Below the pieces are notes generated by a model. That model had not been told where the DNA came from. It searched no databases and saw only the letters and a list, made by a program, of their open reading frames with translations. A DNA stretch of 16,578 bases from the NCBI GenBank assembly GCA_038531315.1, contig JBCBBT010000068.1, forward strand, positions 1 through 16,578. Direction: 5' to 3'. Source of the DNA: JAJFFW01 sp038531315. Its GTDB lineage: Bacteria > Pseudomonadota > Alphaproteobacteria > Caulobacterales > Parvularculaceae. Made by a program: the position numbers and the translations under genes. This document shows, one piece after another, positions 7,937-15,700 of this stretch. Within the stretch, counting starts at the first letter, position 1. The number at the start of each line of letters is the position of its first letter.

Positions 7937-8548
7937 GTGAAGCGGCGAGAATTCGCGACGGACGTATCAGTGATCGACTTCGCCGAGGCGCCGCAGCTTT
8001 CGACCGAGCGCCTGATCATGCGCGGCTGGCGTGAGAGCGACGTTGATCCTTTTGCGCGCATGAGCGCCGATCCGGCCGTCATGCGCTATTTTCCGGCGCC
8101 GCTCAGCGCGGAACAAGCGCGGGCCTATGTCGGTGAGCTGCAGGCGCGGTTTCGCCGCTGGGGATATAGCCTCTGGGCGGTTGAAACGAGCGAGCTCTCT
8201 TTCGCCGGATTGGTCGGCCTGTCGCAGCCGGCTTTTGAGGCTCATTTTACGCCCTGTGTGGAAGTCGGATGGCGGCTTGCGCCAGCTGCGCAAGGGCAGG
8301 GCCTCGCCGCCGAGGCGGCGCGCGAAGCGCTTCGGTATGGATTTGAAACCCTTGGCCTCGAAGAGATCGTCGCAATGGTGTCAGCGCAGAACATGCCCTC
8401 GCGCCGGGTCGCTGAACGGATTGGCATGCGGCGCGATCCCGCCGACGACTTTGATTATCCCCATGAGGATCGGACCTGGCGCTATCGGCGCTCGGTGCTT
8501 TACAGGGCGGTCGGCCTGTCGGACAGTTTCGCCGAAACACCTAACTGA
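7937..8548 (+). CDS. GNAT family N-acetyltransferase (RimJ/RimL-like)
   Basis: 203-aa cytoplasmic acetyl-CoA-dependent N-acetyltransferase of the Acetyltransf_3 (RimJ/RimL-like) type. The typical opening LSTERLIMRGWRESDVDPF is present, followed by a helix and the core EVGWRLAPAAQGQGLAAEAA. The acetyl-CoA pyrophosphate loop Q-G-Q-G-L-A lies at 119-124, then LGLEEIVAMVSAQNMPSRRV and GMRR, the family's conserved Asn/Ser-containing C-terminal part. The start is a GTG at 7937 with GGGAGG ten bases upstream; the frame is open much further upstream, but those codons lie in the divergent region and over the neighbouring membrane protein gene. Target (protein N-terminus, antibiotic or small amine) cannot be read from sequence. 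It is divergent from the membrane protein/hydrolase pair and 46 bases upstream of the DUF2269 gene. Confidence 0.88.
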   Translation: MKRREFATDVSVIDFAEAPQLSTERLIMRGWRESDVDPFARMSADPAVMRYFPAPLSAEQARAYVGELQARFRRWGYSLWAVETSELSFAGLVGLSQPAFEAHFTPCVEVGWRLAPAAQGQGLAAEAAREALRYGFETLGLEEIVAMVSAQNMPSRRVAERIGMRRDPADDFDYPHEDRTWRYRRSVLYRAVGLSDSFAETPN

Positions 8549-8594
8549 TCGGTCTCGCTTTGCGGCTGATCTTGAAAGTCACAGGCGACAAGCC

Positions 8595-9125
8595 ATGAGC
8601 AGGACCCTGAAGTTCCTCCACACCGTCGGCGCAATCGGGTTTACCGGTTCGATGGCGTCGCTGTTGGTGATGACGGCGGCGTTACCCGATCCCGCGGTCA
8701 GTCTCAACGACTACGCCGCGATGCGCACCGCCATGGCGGAAGTCTCGCTGCGCCTGTTCTTGCCGTCGATGGCGATTTCCGTCGTCGCCGGTCTGCTGTC
8801 GATGTCTTTTACGCCTGCATTTCAAAATGCGGGTTGGGTTTTCATCAAGCTGGCATCCGGCGTTCTTATTTTCGAGTGGAGCCTTGTCGCGATTGACGGC
8901 CCCATTCGCGGCGGCGCAAGGCGCACCGCCGAAGCGCTTTCGTCGGGGGCGGGCGCCGAGCAGCTCGGCGGCGACGTCGACAAAATCTGGTGGTCGCTCT
9001 GGGTCATGATGGCTGTCGCGATGGCGAATATCGCCCTCGGCGTCTGGCGTCCGCGTCTTGTCCGGAAAAAAGCGGCCGCCGCGCCGGCCGCCGCGGCCTC
9101 GGCTTCTCCCGCCGGCGAGCGCTGA
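8595..9125 (+). CDS. DUF2269-like integral membrane protein
   Basis: 176-aa inner-membrane protein with about four helices (near residues 5-30, 50-70, 84-104 and 138-160). The first helix begins LKFLHTVGAIGFTGSM, the pattern of DUF2269 proteins, in which an early histidine lies in helix 1. The C-terminus is a short Lys/Ala/Pro/Ser-rich tail after the last helix. ATG at 8595; the ribosome site is weak (an AGG around 8583), but the start coincides with the conserved N-terminus, and the longer frame upstream only shadows the acetyltransferase. It lies between the acetyltransferase and parC (46 and 43 bases), so it may be co-transcribed with both. Function unknown. Confidence 0.8.
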   Translation: MSRTLKFLHTVGAIGFTGSMASLLVMTAALPDPAVSLNDYAAMRTAMAEVSLRLFLPSMAISVVAGLLSMSFTPAFQNAGWVFIKLASGVLIFEWSLVAIDGPIRGGARRTAEALSSGAGAEQLGGDVDKIWWSLWVMMAVAMANIALGVWRPRLVRKKAAAAPAAAASASPAGER

Positions 9126-9168
9126 AGCAGACGACTGGCGCGGGCTGCAAACTCTGGTATGGACCCTC

Positions 9169-11445
9169 ATGGCCAGAAAAAAGAAAACCAAAACGACTGC
9201 GGGCGGCGAGCCGCCAAAACCGGAAGACATCTTTTTGGAGCCGCTCGATGAGGCGCTCTCGAAGCGGTATCTCGCTTATGCCTTGTCGACAATCACGGCG
9301 CGGGCCTTGCCGGATGTGCGTGACGGGCTGAAGCCCGTGCACCGGCGCATTCTCTACGCCATGCGCCAGATGAAGCTGAACCCGGGCGGCGGGTACAAGA
9401 AATCCGCTAAAGTCGTCGGCGAAGTGATGGGCAACTACCATCCCCATGGCGATCAGGCGATCTACGACGCCATGGTGCGTCTCGTTCAGGATTTCTCCGT
9501 ACGCGTGCCATTGGTCGATGGTCAGGGCAATTTCGGCAATGTGGACGGCGATAATGCGGCGGCGATGCGTTATACCGAAAGCCGCCTTACCGACGCCGCA
9601 CAATTGCTGCTCGACGGCATCGACGAAGACACAGTTGATTTTCGCGAGACCTATGATGGGGAAAGCAAAGAACCGGCGGTGTTGCCGGCGGCGTTTCCGA
9701 ACCTTCTGGCGAACGGCGCTTCCGGCATCGCTGTCGGCATGGCGACCTCGGTGCCGCCTCATAATGTGGCCGAACTGATCGATGCGTCGCTGCATTTGAT
9801 CAAAACGCCAAACGCCCGCGCCGACACCTTGCTTAAATACGTTAAAGGGCCCGACTTTCCGACAGGCGGGGTCTGCGTGGAGCCGGCAGAGCAGATCGCC
9901 GAAGCCTATGAGACAGGCCGCGGCGGGTTTCGGATTCGCGCGCGCTGGACGCGTGAAGATCTCGGCCGCGGCAAATATCAGATCGTTGTGACGGAAATTC
10001 CGTATCAGGTTCAAAAATCAAAACTGATCGAGAAAATTGCGGAACTGATCCAGACCCGAAAACTGCCCGTCATCGCTGACGTGCGCGATGAAAGCGCGGA
10101 AGACGTTCGGCTTATTCTTGAGCCGAAGTCGTCAAGTGTCGATGCCGATGCGCTCATGGAAACAGTTTTCAGATTAACCGATCTCGAGACGCGATTTTCG
10201 CTCAACATGAACGTCCTCGATGCGGATGGCGCACCGAAGGTGATGAGCCTGAAGGACTGCCTACGCGCCTATCTCGATCATCGAAAAGTTGTTCTCGTTC
10301 GCCGGACAAAATTCCGTCTCGACAAGATCGCCCGCCGGCTTGAAATCCTCGACGGTTTCCTGATTGCGTACCTCAATCTTGACGAGGTGATCCGCATTAT
10401 CCGCTACGAAGACGAGCCCAAGCAGGAACTCATAAAAACATTCAGCCTGACGGATAATCAGGCTGAAGCGATCCTCAATATGCGTCTGCGCTCTCTGCGC
10501 AAGCTTGAGGAAATGGAGATCAAGAACGAGCACAAGGCGCTCAAGGCGGAGCAGAAAAAGCTTCGCGCATTGTTAAAGTCAGACGATGCGCAATGGGCTG
10601 CGATCAGCGGCGAGCTTAAGGACGTACGCAAGATCTTCGATCCGAAATCGCCGCTTGGTCGCCGCCGCACATCGGTCGAAGAAGCCCCGGAAGCGGACGA
10701 CATAGACCTTGAGAGCTTGATCGAAAAAGAGCCGGTCACTGTTATCCTGTCTGAAAAGGGCTGGATACGGACGATGAAAGGGCATGTCGAGAATACGAAA
10801 GACATCAAATATAAAGACGGCGACCGCGAGGGATTTGTTGTCCATGCGCAGACGACCGACAAGATCATGCTTTTCGGCACGGATGGGCGTTTTTATGGTT
10901 ACGATGTCAAGGATTTGCCGGGCGGGCGCGGGCATGGCGAGCCAATTCGCCTCACCATCGATCTCGGGAACGACCATACCGTCACAACAGCGTTCATTTA
11001 TCGCGGCGAGCGGCGTATGCTTGTCGCGTCTTCTTCCGGGCACGGGTTCTTCGTGCGCGAGGAAGACTGTCTCGCCAACACGCGAAAAGGCAAACAGGTC
11101 TTGAATGTGCCGACCGGTCATGAGGCGGTTGTGTGTCGTCCGGCGAGCGGCGACATGATCGCCAGCGTCGGCGACAATAAAAAGTTCCTGGTTTTTCCGG
11201 CGGCCGATTTGCCGGAAATGACACGCGGAAAGGGCGTAGTCTTGCAGAAATTCGCCAGCGGCGGGCTTTCGGACGCGAAAGCGTTTGACAAAAAGCACGG
11301 CCTTGCGTGGATCGACCGCTCGGGCCGTGTGCAAACGATTGAAGGCTGGAAGAGTTTTCTCGGAAAACGGGCGCAAGCCGGCAAAATCGCGCCGAAAGGC
11401 TTCCCGACATCGAAAAAATTTGGCCCGCCCCTCGATGACGACTAG
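9169..11445 (+). CDS. parC: DNA topoisomerase IV subunit A
   Basis: ParC, the DNA-cleaving subunit of topoisomerase IV, which with ParE decatenates replicated chromosomes. 758 aa, right for alphaproteobacterial ParC. The winged-helix domain contains ALPDVRDGLKPVHRRILYAM and HPHGDQAIYDAMVRL; catalytic Tyr135 lies in AAMRYTESRLT and would form the covalent link to the DNA 5' end. Gln96 and Asp100 occupy the positions of E. coli ParC Ser80 and Glu84 in the quinolone-resistance region. A coiled-coil arm follows (about 420-480), then a C-terminal beta-pinwheel domain with repeated strands. There is no GyrA box, which separates it from gyrase. ATG at 9169 (MARKKKTKT) is preferred over a TTG further upstream in the same frame; the first residues form a short basic tail. 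The gene ends with TAG. No strong terminator is visible after it. Confidence 0.95.
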   Translation: MARKKKTKTTAGGEPPKPEDIFLEPLDEALSKRYLAYALSTITARALPDVRDGLKPVHRRILYAMRQMKLNPGGGYKKSAKVVGEVMGNYHPHGDQAIYDAMVRLVQDFSVRVPLVDGQGNFGNVDGDNAAAMRYTESRLTDAAQLLLDGIDEDTVDFRETYDGESKEPAVLPAAFPNLLANGASGIAVGMATSVPPHNVAELIDASLHLIKTPNARADTLLKYVKGPDFPTGGVCVEPAEQIAEAYETGRGGFRIRARWTREDLGRGKYQIVVTEIPYQVQKSKLIEKIAELIQTRKLPVIADVRDESAEDVRLILEPKSSSVDADALMETVFRLTDLETRFSLNMNVLDADGAPKVMSLKDCLRAYLDHRKVVLVRRTKFRLDKIARRLEILDGFLIAYLNLDEVIRIIRYEDEPKQELIKTFSLTDNQAEAILNMRLRSLRKLEEMEIKNEHKALKAEQKKLRALLKSDDAQWAAISGELKDVRKIFDPKSPLGRRRTSVEEAPEADDIDLESLIEKEPVTVILSEKGWIRTMKGHVENTKDIKYKDGDREGFVVHAQTTDKIMLFGTDGRFYGYDVKDLPGGRGHGEPIRLTIDLGNDHTVTTAFIYRGERRMLVASSSGHGFFVREEDCLANTRKGKQVLNVPTGHEAVVCRPASGDMIASVGDNKKFLVFPAADLPEMTRGKGVVLQKFASGGLSDAKAFDKKHGLAWIDRSGRVQTIEGWKSFLGKRAQAGKIAPKGFPTSKKFGPPLDDD

Positions 11446-11573
11446 GGCGAGCGGGCGGCGTCGCGTATTCATCATTAATTGGCTTGATGTTTGCGACTTC
11501 TTCGCCGATTTTGTCGCCCGGGCGGATGCGCGGGGGGTTGCGTGCGGTTCCTGAGGGTCGGGAGTGAAGTATT

Positions 11574-12530
11574 ATGACGCGAGCATGGCGGAAAGCTGGG
11601 AGTGTCGCGTTAGCGGGCCTCACATTATTTATCGGCCATGAACGCGCGACTGACGCGCGCGCTGCACGGTTGGCGGGCGACGCTGTCGGCATCGGCGTCG
11701 ACGCCGCTTCTCCGGCGTCATCGACAAGCGTCAATGACCCCTCTCTCGCGAGTGCTGACGTCCCTGATCTGGAAACGGCGCTAAACGCGGCTGACGCTGA
11801 AGACACCATCGACGCCGCAGTCGATGAGCCCGTGCGCGCAGATATCGACGCCAATCCGGCGGACGCAATATCCGTCCCCGATCCCGCCGCCCTGTCAGCG
11901 GTGCAGACGGCGTCCGCGCCCGGCGCTGATGCGTCCGAATTACTCGAAGTGCCTGACCCCGCGTCGCTTCAGCGGCTGGCTTTGGCGCAAACAGATGAGC
12001 CCATCGTAGCGCCCGCGTCTGCGCCTTCTGAAGAAACCGCGCGCGCCAGTGCTTCTTCATCGGATGCAGACGCAGCGAGCAGCGACAACGCCGACAATTC
12101 GAGCGGCGATCAAGCCAGCGCCGTCTTGCCGCCGGACGCGCCCGTCCGGATCAAGCCCGATGAGGACGACAGCGTCGCTGAAGCCGTTGAAGAGACGCCG
12201 CCGGCCGCTCTGAGCGATGCGCTGTCGCAGCGCCTTGAATTTCCATATCGGCGGCTTGAGGATATTGATTTTACGCGCCGGGCTAATACGCGCTATCCCT
12301 CTGATTGCCGTGATCGCGCTGCGGCGGAGGAGGCGGTGATCATCCGCTTCAAGATCAATGCCCGTGGACGATCAATTGACGAGGAAGTCGCCGCCTCGAC
12401 AAATGAGTGCTTTGACGACGCGGCGATGCGCGTCATCCGCCGGTCGCGGTTCAATACCATTCGCTTGGCGCGCGAGAATTTTCAGGTCGGCGAAGATGAG
12501 GTCATCCTCGCGATCCCGTTTTCAAAGTAA
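11574..12530 (+). CDS. TonB C-terminal domain-like protein with acidic linker
   Basis: 318 aa. The N-terminus (WRKAGSVALAGLTLFIG, about residues 5-21) is a short hydrophobic segment after two basic residues, consistent with a membrane anchor or signal peptide. Residues 25-225 are low-complexity, rich in Ala, Asp, Ser, Pro and Glu. Three spaced VPD motifs (63-66, 101-104, 126-129) suggest a degenerate internal repeat. The C-terminal part (about 240-318) looks like a TonB-C/energy-transducer domain: YPSDC, a strand with VIIRFKINARGRSIDEEV, then FDDAAMRVIRRSRFN. It holds the protein's only cysteines (245 and 279), which could form a disulfide in the periplasm. Unlike classical TonB the linker is acidic and lacks Lys-Pro and Glu-Pro repeats. 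The ATG has GGAG nine bases upstream. It follows parC by 128 bases and precedes the giant adhesin by 200 bases, in the same direction. No ExbB/ExbD in the window. A non-energising periplasmic TonB-C protein is equally possible. Confidence 0.75.
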   Translation: MTRAWRKAGSVALAGLTLFIGHERATDARAARLAGDAVGIGVDAASPASSTSVNDPSLASADVPDLETALNAADAEDTIDAAVDEPVRADIDANPADAISVPDPAALSAVQTASAPGADASELLEVPDPASLQRLALAQTDEPIVAPASAPSEETARASASSSDADAASSDNADNSSGDQASAVLPPDAPVRIKPDEDDSVAEAVEETPPAALSDALSQRLEFPYRRLEDIDFTRRANTRYPSDCRDRAAAEEAVIIRFKINARGRSIDEEVAASTNECFDDAAMRVIRRSRFNTIRLARENFQVGEDEVILAIPFSK

Positions 12531-12585
12531 CCAAGTCAGCTTTTTCAAAGCGAACGCAGGATGTCGTCTCGGCGTATTGTAACGC

Positions 12586-12597
12586 TTCGTATACGAA
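12586..12597. promoter_or_regulatory. 12-base palindrome, possible operator
   Basis: TTCGTATACGAA is identical to its reverse complement and lies about 135 bases before the adhesin ATG, upstream of the possible promoter. A perfect 12-base dyad in a 200-base intergenic stretch is suggestive of a dimeric regulator site, but it may be chance; no regulator gene is adjacent. Confidence 0.3.
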
Positions 12598-12651
12598 TTC
12601 GACCGCCTCGACGCCGTTGGAAACAGCGCAGAACAGGCGGCAACTATAAAA

Positions 12652-12680
12652 TGCATAATTGTCAATGCGCAACTTATACT
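12652..12680 (+). promoter_or_regulatory. Possible promoter for the adhesin gene
   Basis: A good -10-like hexamer TATACT lies at 12675-12680. The best -35 candidate, TGCATA at 12652-12657, is 17 bases away but matches TTGACA at only three positions. A TTGTCA at 12659 is a better -35 match but is only ten bases from the -10. Weak call based on the hexamers and the position about 50 bases before the ATG. Confidence 0.25.
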
Positions 12681-12697
12681 AGAGGTTAACTTCCTCT
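12681..12697 (+). promoter_or_regulatory. Short hairpin in the adhesin leader
   Basis: AGAGG and CCTCT form five-base complementary arms around a seven-base loop (TTAACTT). It sits between the possible -10 and the ribosome site and would be in the 5' leader of the transcript. There is no T-run, so it is not a classical terminator; an effect on translation or stability is speculation. Confidence 0.25.
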
Positions 12698-12730
12698 CGT
12701 CACAACCGGAATGCTAACCGGGAGTGCCGA

Positions 12731-15700
12731 ATGTTTGGAAAGCGCCAAAAACCATCCGCCAATAATCGCAATGCAAAGCCGCTGTCGCGCGAAGCCATGT
12801 CGCTGAAGACCAGCGTCAGCCTGCGGGCGCTTGAGAGCCGATATTTGCTGGACGCCGCCGCTGTCGCCACTTTCGCGGATGCCGCCGGCTCGGAGGTCGC
12901 CGCCAGTCAGGCCGATCTGGCGATTGAAGAGATGGGTCTGAGCACGCCGACATCGATCGATCCGGCGCTCAGTGCGGTTGCGGAGATGTTGAACAGCGCT
13001 GCTGATTTTGTAAGCGCACCCAACAAGACAGATCTGGTATTTATTGACGCAGGCGTTTCCGACGCAGCAACCCTTCTTCAAAATATTCCGCCAACGGCTG
13101 ATATTATCGTTGTTAACGCAAATGAAAGCGGTATTGCGCAAATCGCCGAGACGCTGGCGCAATATGATCATGTAGACAGTATTGGCGTGCTGGCGACGAT
13201 CGACGGCGAGGCGATGGCGCTCGGAAGCGACAGTTTTCTTTCCGATGCGTCGATGAATGATGATGGGTCGTTGGCGATGCTTGTCGGCGATGTGTTGGGC
13301 GAGGGCGGCGAGGTTCGCCTTTATGGCGGCGGCGAGGGCGCAAACGCCGATATTGAGCAAAGCGCTGTAGAACAGTTGTCGATATTGACCGGCGTTCCGG
13401 TGACGATTGGTTCCGGCAGCGGCGGCGATCCGGCGGCGACCCCTGAAGGCGGCGATGAAGGCGCCGAAGACGGCGTCCAGGGCCCCGTGTTAACCGACAC
13501 GTTGGAAACCGCGCAAGACTACAAGTTCCTCATTGCGACCGATATCAGACACCAGTCGGTGTCGGCGCCGTCGCTCGCCTTTTCGGCGCCGTCGCCGGCC
13601 GCTTCCGATGATGCGCGCGCAGACACACTAGAAACGGTTGATCAGCTTGAAAGCGCGCCGGACGCGGAGCTTGATACGCGCCTCAGCGGTCGTCAGCCGG
13701 ACATGACGCCGGTTTTCCTAACCGCGCGCGATACGAACGCCGGCGCCGATGATGGCGTTACCGGCGATATCCTGATTGATCCGGGCCTTGTTGCGCCGAT
13801 CGCAACCCTGACGGCGGCGTCATTGCAAACCCAAACGCAATCGCCTTTACAATCACAGGCGCAGTCCCAATCCCAGTCGCAGTCCCAAATTCCCGCGCGC
13901 GACCCCCAGGATGAATTTGGGGATCTGATCGCCGCCGCCGCCGACGGCGTCGCACAAGGACGCACAGAGATCGTTTTTGTCGATACTTCTGTTAACGGAT
14001 ATCAGACGCTGGTCGACGGGCTTTCGGAAAACGTTGAGGTTGTTCTGATTGGCCGCGACGTTGACGGTGTTGAGCAGATCGCAGCCTACCTTGACGGCCG
14101 CACAGACGTCGACGCCATTCATATCATTTCCCACGGCGATGTCGGCAATGTCAGTCTCGGAACAGCCGACCTCAATAAAGAATCGATTACCGGCGCGTAT
14201 GCGGATGAATTGGCGATCATCAATGCAGCATTGAGCGATAACGCAGATCTTTTAATTTACGGATGTAATTTTGGCGCTGACGCTGAGGCTGTGCGTCTTT
14301 TGGCTGAGGCGACAGGCGCCGATATCGCCGCGTCCGATAATTTGACAGGCGCGGCTCTGTTGGGCGGCGACTGGGTGCTGGAAGTCTCGACAGGCGACAT
14401 CGAAACGGGCGTCGTTGTCGAACTGGCGGCGCAGTCAGCGTTCGCCGGATTGCTGGCTCCGCTCACGATCAGTGTTGCCGGCATCACCCCTGATCTCAGT
14501 ACGGATGCGGAAGGCAGAACAACGGCGACCTATGTCGGCGGCGGCGATATTGGCGGCACGTCGATTGATGTTGTGCTGACGGTCCTTTCCGGTGCGGCGC
14601 CGGTATTTGGCGTGATCGGCGACGATATCGCATTCCAGTCGCAAGCTGCGGGTATTTTGGATGTTGGCTGGTCGTTTGTGAATTCCGCCACCGGCGTCGC
14701 CGCGATTGGGGCCGCCGACATTACGATTAGCGACATCGACGGAACCAGCACGACAACAGGCGTGCCTGGCGCCTTTATCGAACGGGTCACCGGTATTCAG
14801 GAGCTTGGCTTCCTCGCTTTTACGGTCAACAACCCAACCGACCTCGCCATTGTTACAACCGGCAGCCGCGTTGAAGCGTCGGGCACAGTTCAGGATACGG
14901 GCGGCAACGGTCTGGGGTCGCTTCGCGATACAGCTGCGATTACATTTAACTTTGGCGATCTCGACAGTTTCGTCATTCAATATGAGGCCACCGGCGCCGG
15001 CCGCGTTTTCACCCATGACGGCGATGGCGATTTCGTCTTCAGCAATCCCGTGACAACGGGCTTGCCGCAAATCGACCTCGATATTGACGACAGCACTGCG
15101 AGCGGCGGCGATTACAGCAGTGAATTCCGGGGCGAGCCTGCGGGCGTTGCGGTCGCCGACGCCGATCTCGATATATTTAACGGCACGAACCCCTATAGCA
15201 GCGTTACCGTTACGCTGACCAACGCCGATGCAGGAGACGCCCTGTTTATCAATGGGGCCGCAAGCGCGAATGGCTCGATTGGTCCTGTAACATATGCGGT
15301 GACGAGCAACGCCGGCGCGATCACCATCGACTTCACTGGGCCCGCCACGGACGCCGACTTTGAGGCGGCGCTTTCGGCTGTTTCGTACTTCTCAACGCTC
15401 GCTAACAACTCCGTTCTTACAAAGACGATTGAGATATCGGTGACAGACGCAAACGGCATTTCCGGCAATGTCGTAACATCTAACATTCAGGTCAATTTTG
15501 ATCCGAGCATTGATCTTAACCCGTCGAATGCGGCGGACAGCGACTTTAGCGCCAACTTCATTGAGGACCTTGGTCCGGTATCATTGACCGCCGCCGACGC
15601 GATCGTCGATCCGTTGGGCGAGAATGACATCGTACAGCTTGAATTGTCCGCAATGTTGCCCGGCGATCCCGCTGGCGTTCCGGATATTGTGGTCATTGAG

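Larger units (their letters stand above)
12531..12730 (+). promoter_or_regulatory. Upstream region of the adhesin gene
   Basis: 200 bases between the TonB-C-like gene and the adhesin. It holds a 12-base perfect palindrome, a possible promoter and a short hairpin (each listed separately), which together suggest that the giant surface protein is controlled on its own rather than read only from upstream. The ribosome site GGGAG at 12720-12724, six bases before the ATG, is strong. No factor can be named from sequence. Confidence 0.4.

Noticed and set aside
7804..8082. Upstream extension of the membrane protein frame to 8082
   Set aside because: It crosses the divergent intergenic region and overlaps the acetyltransferase on the other strand; the ATG at 7803 fits the amphipathic start of the protein.
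9004..11854. Long minus-strand frames opposite parC and the TonB-C gene (9004-10014, 10579-11475, 10994-11854)
   Set aside because: They are GC-rich antisense shadows: Arg/Ala/Ser-rich translations without domains, no ribosome sites, and complete overlap with strongly coding genes.
12659..12680. TTGTCA paired with TATACT as a standard promoter
   Set aside because: The spacer is only ten bases, too short for sigma-70; the 17-base alternative has a weak -35, so only a low-confidence promoter is listed.
12686..15070. Minus-strand frames opposite the adhesin (12686-13360, 14435-15070)
   Set aside because: The plus frame carries clear domains and stays open over 3.8 kb; the minus frames have no recognisable motif or ribosome site.
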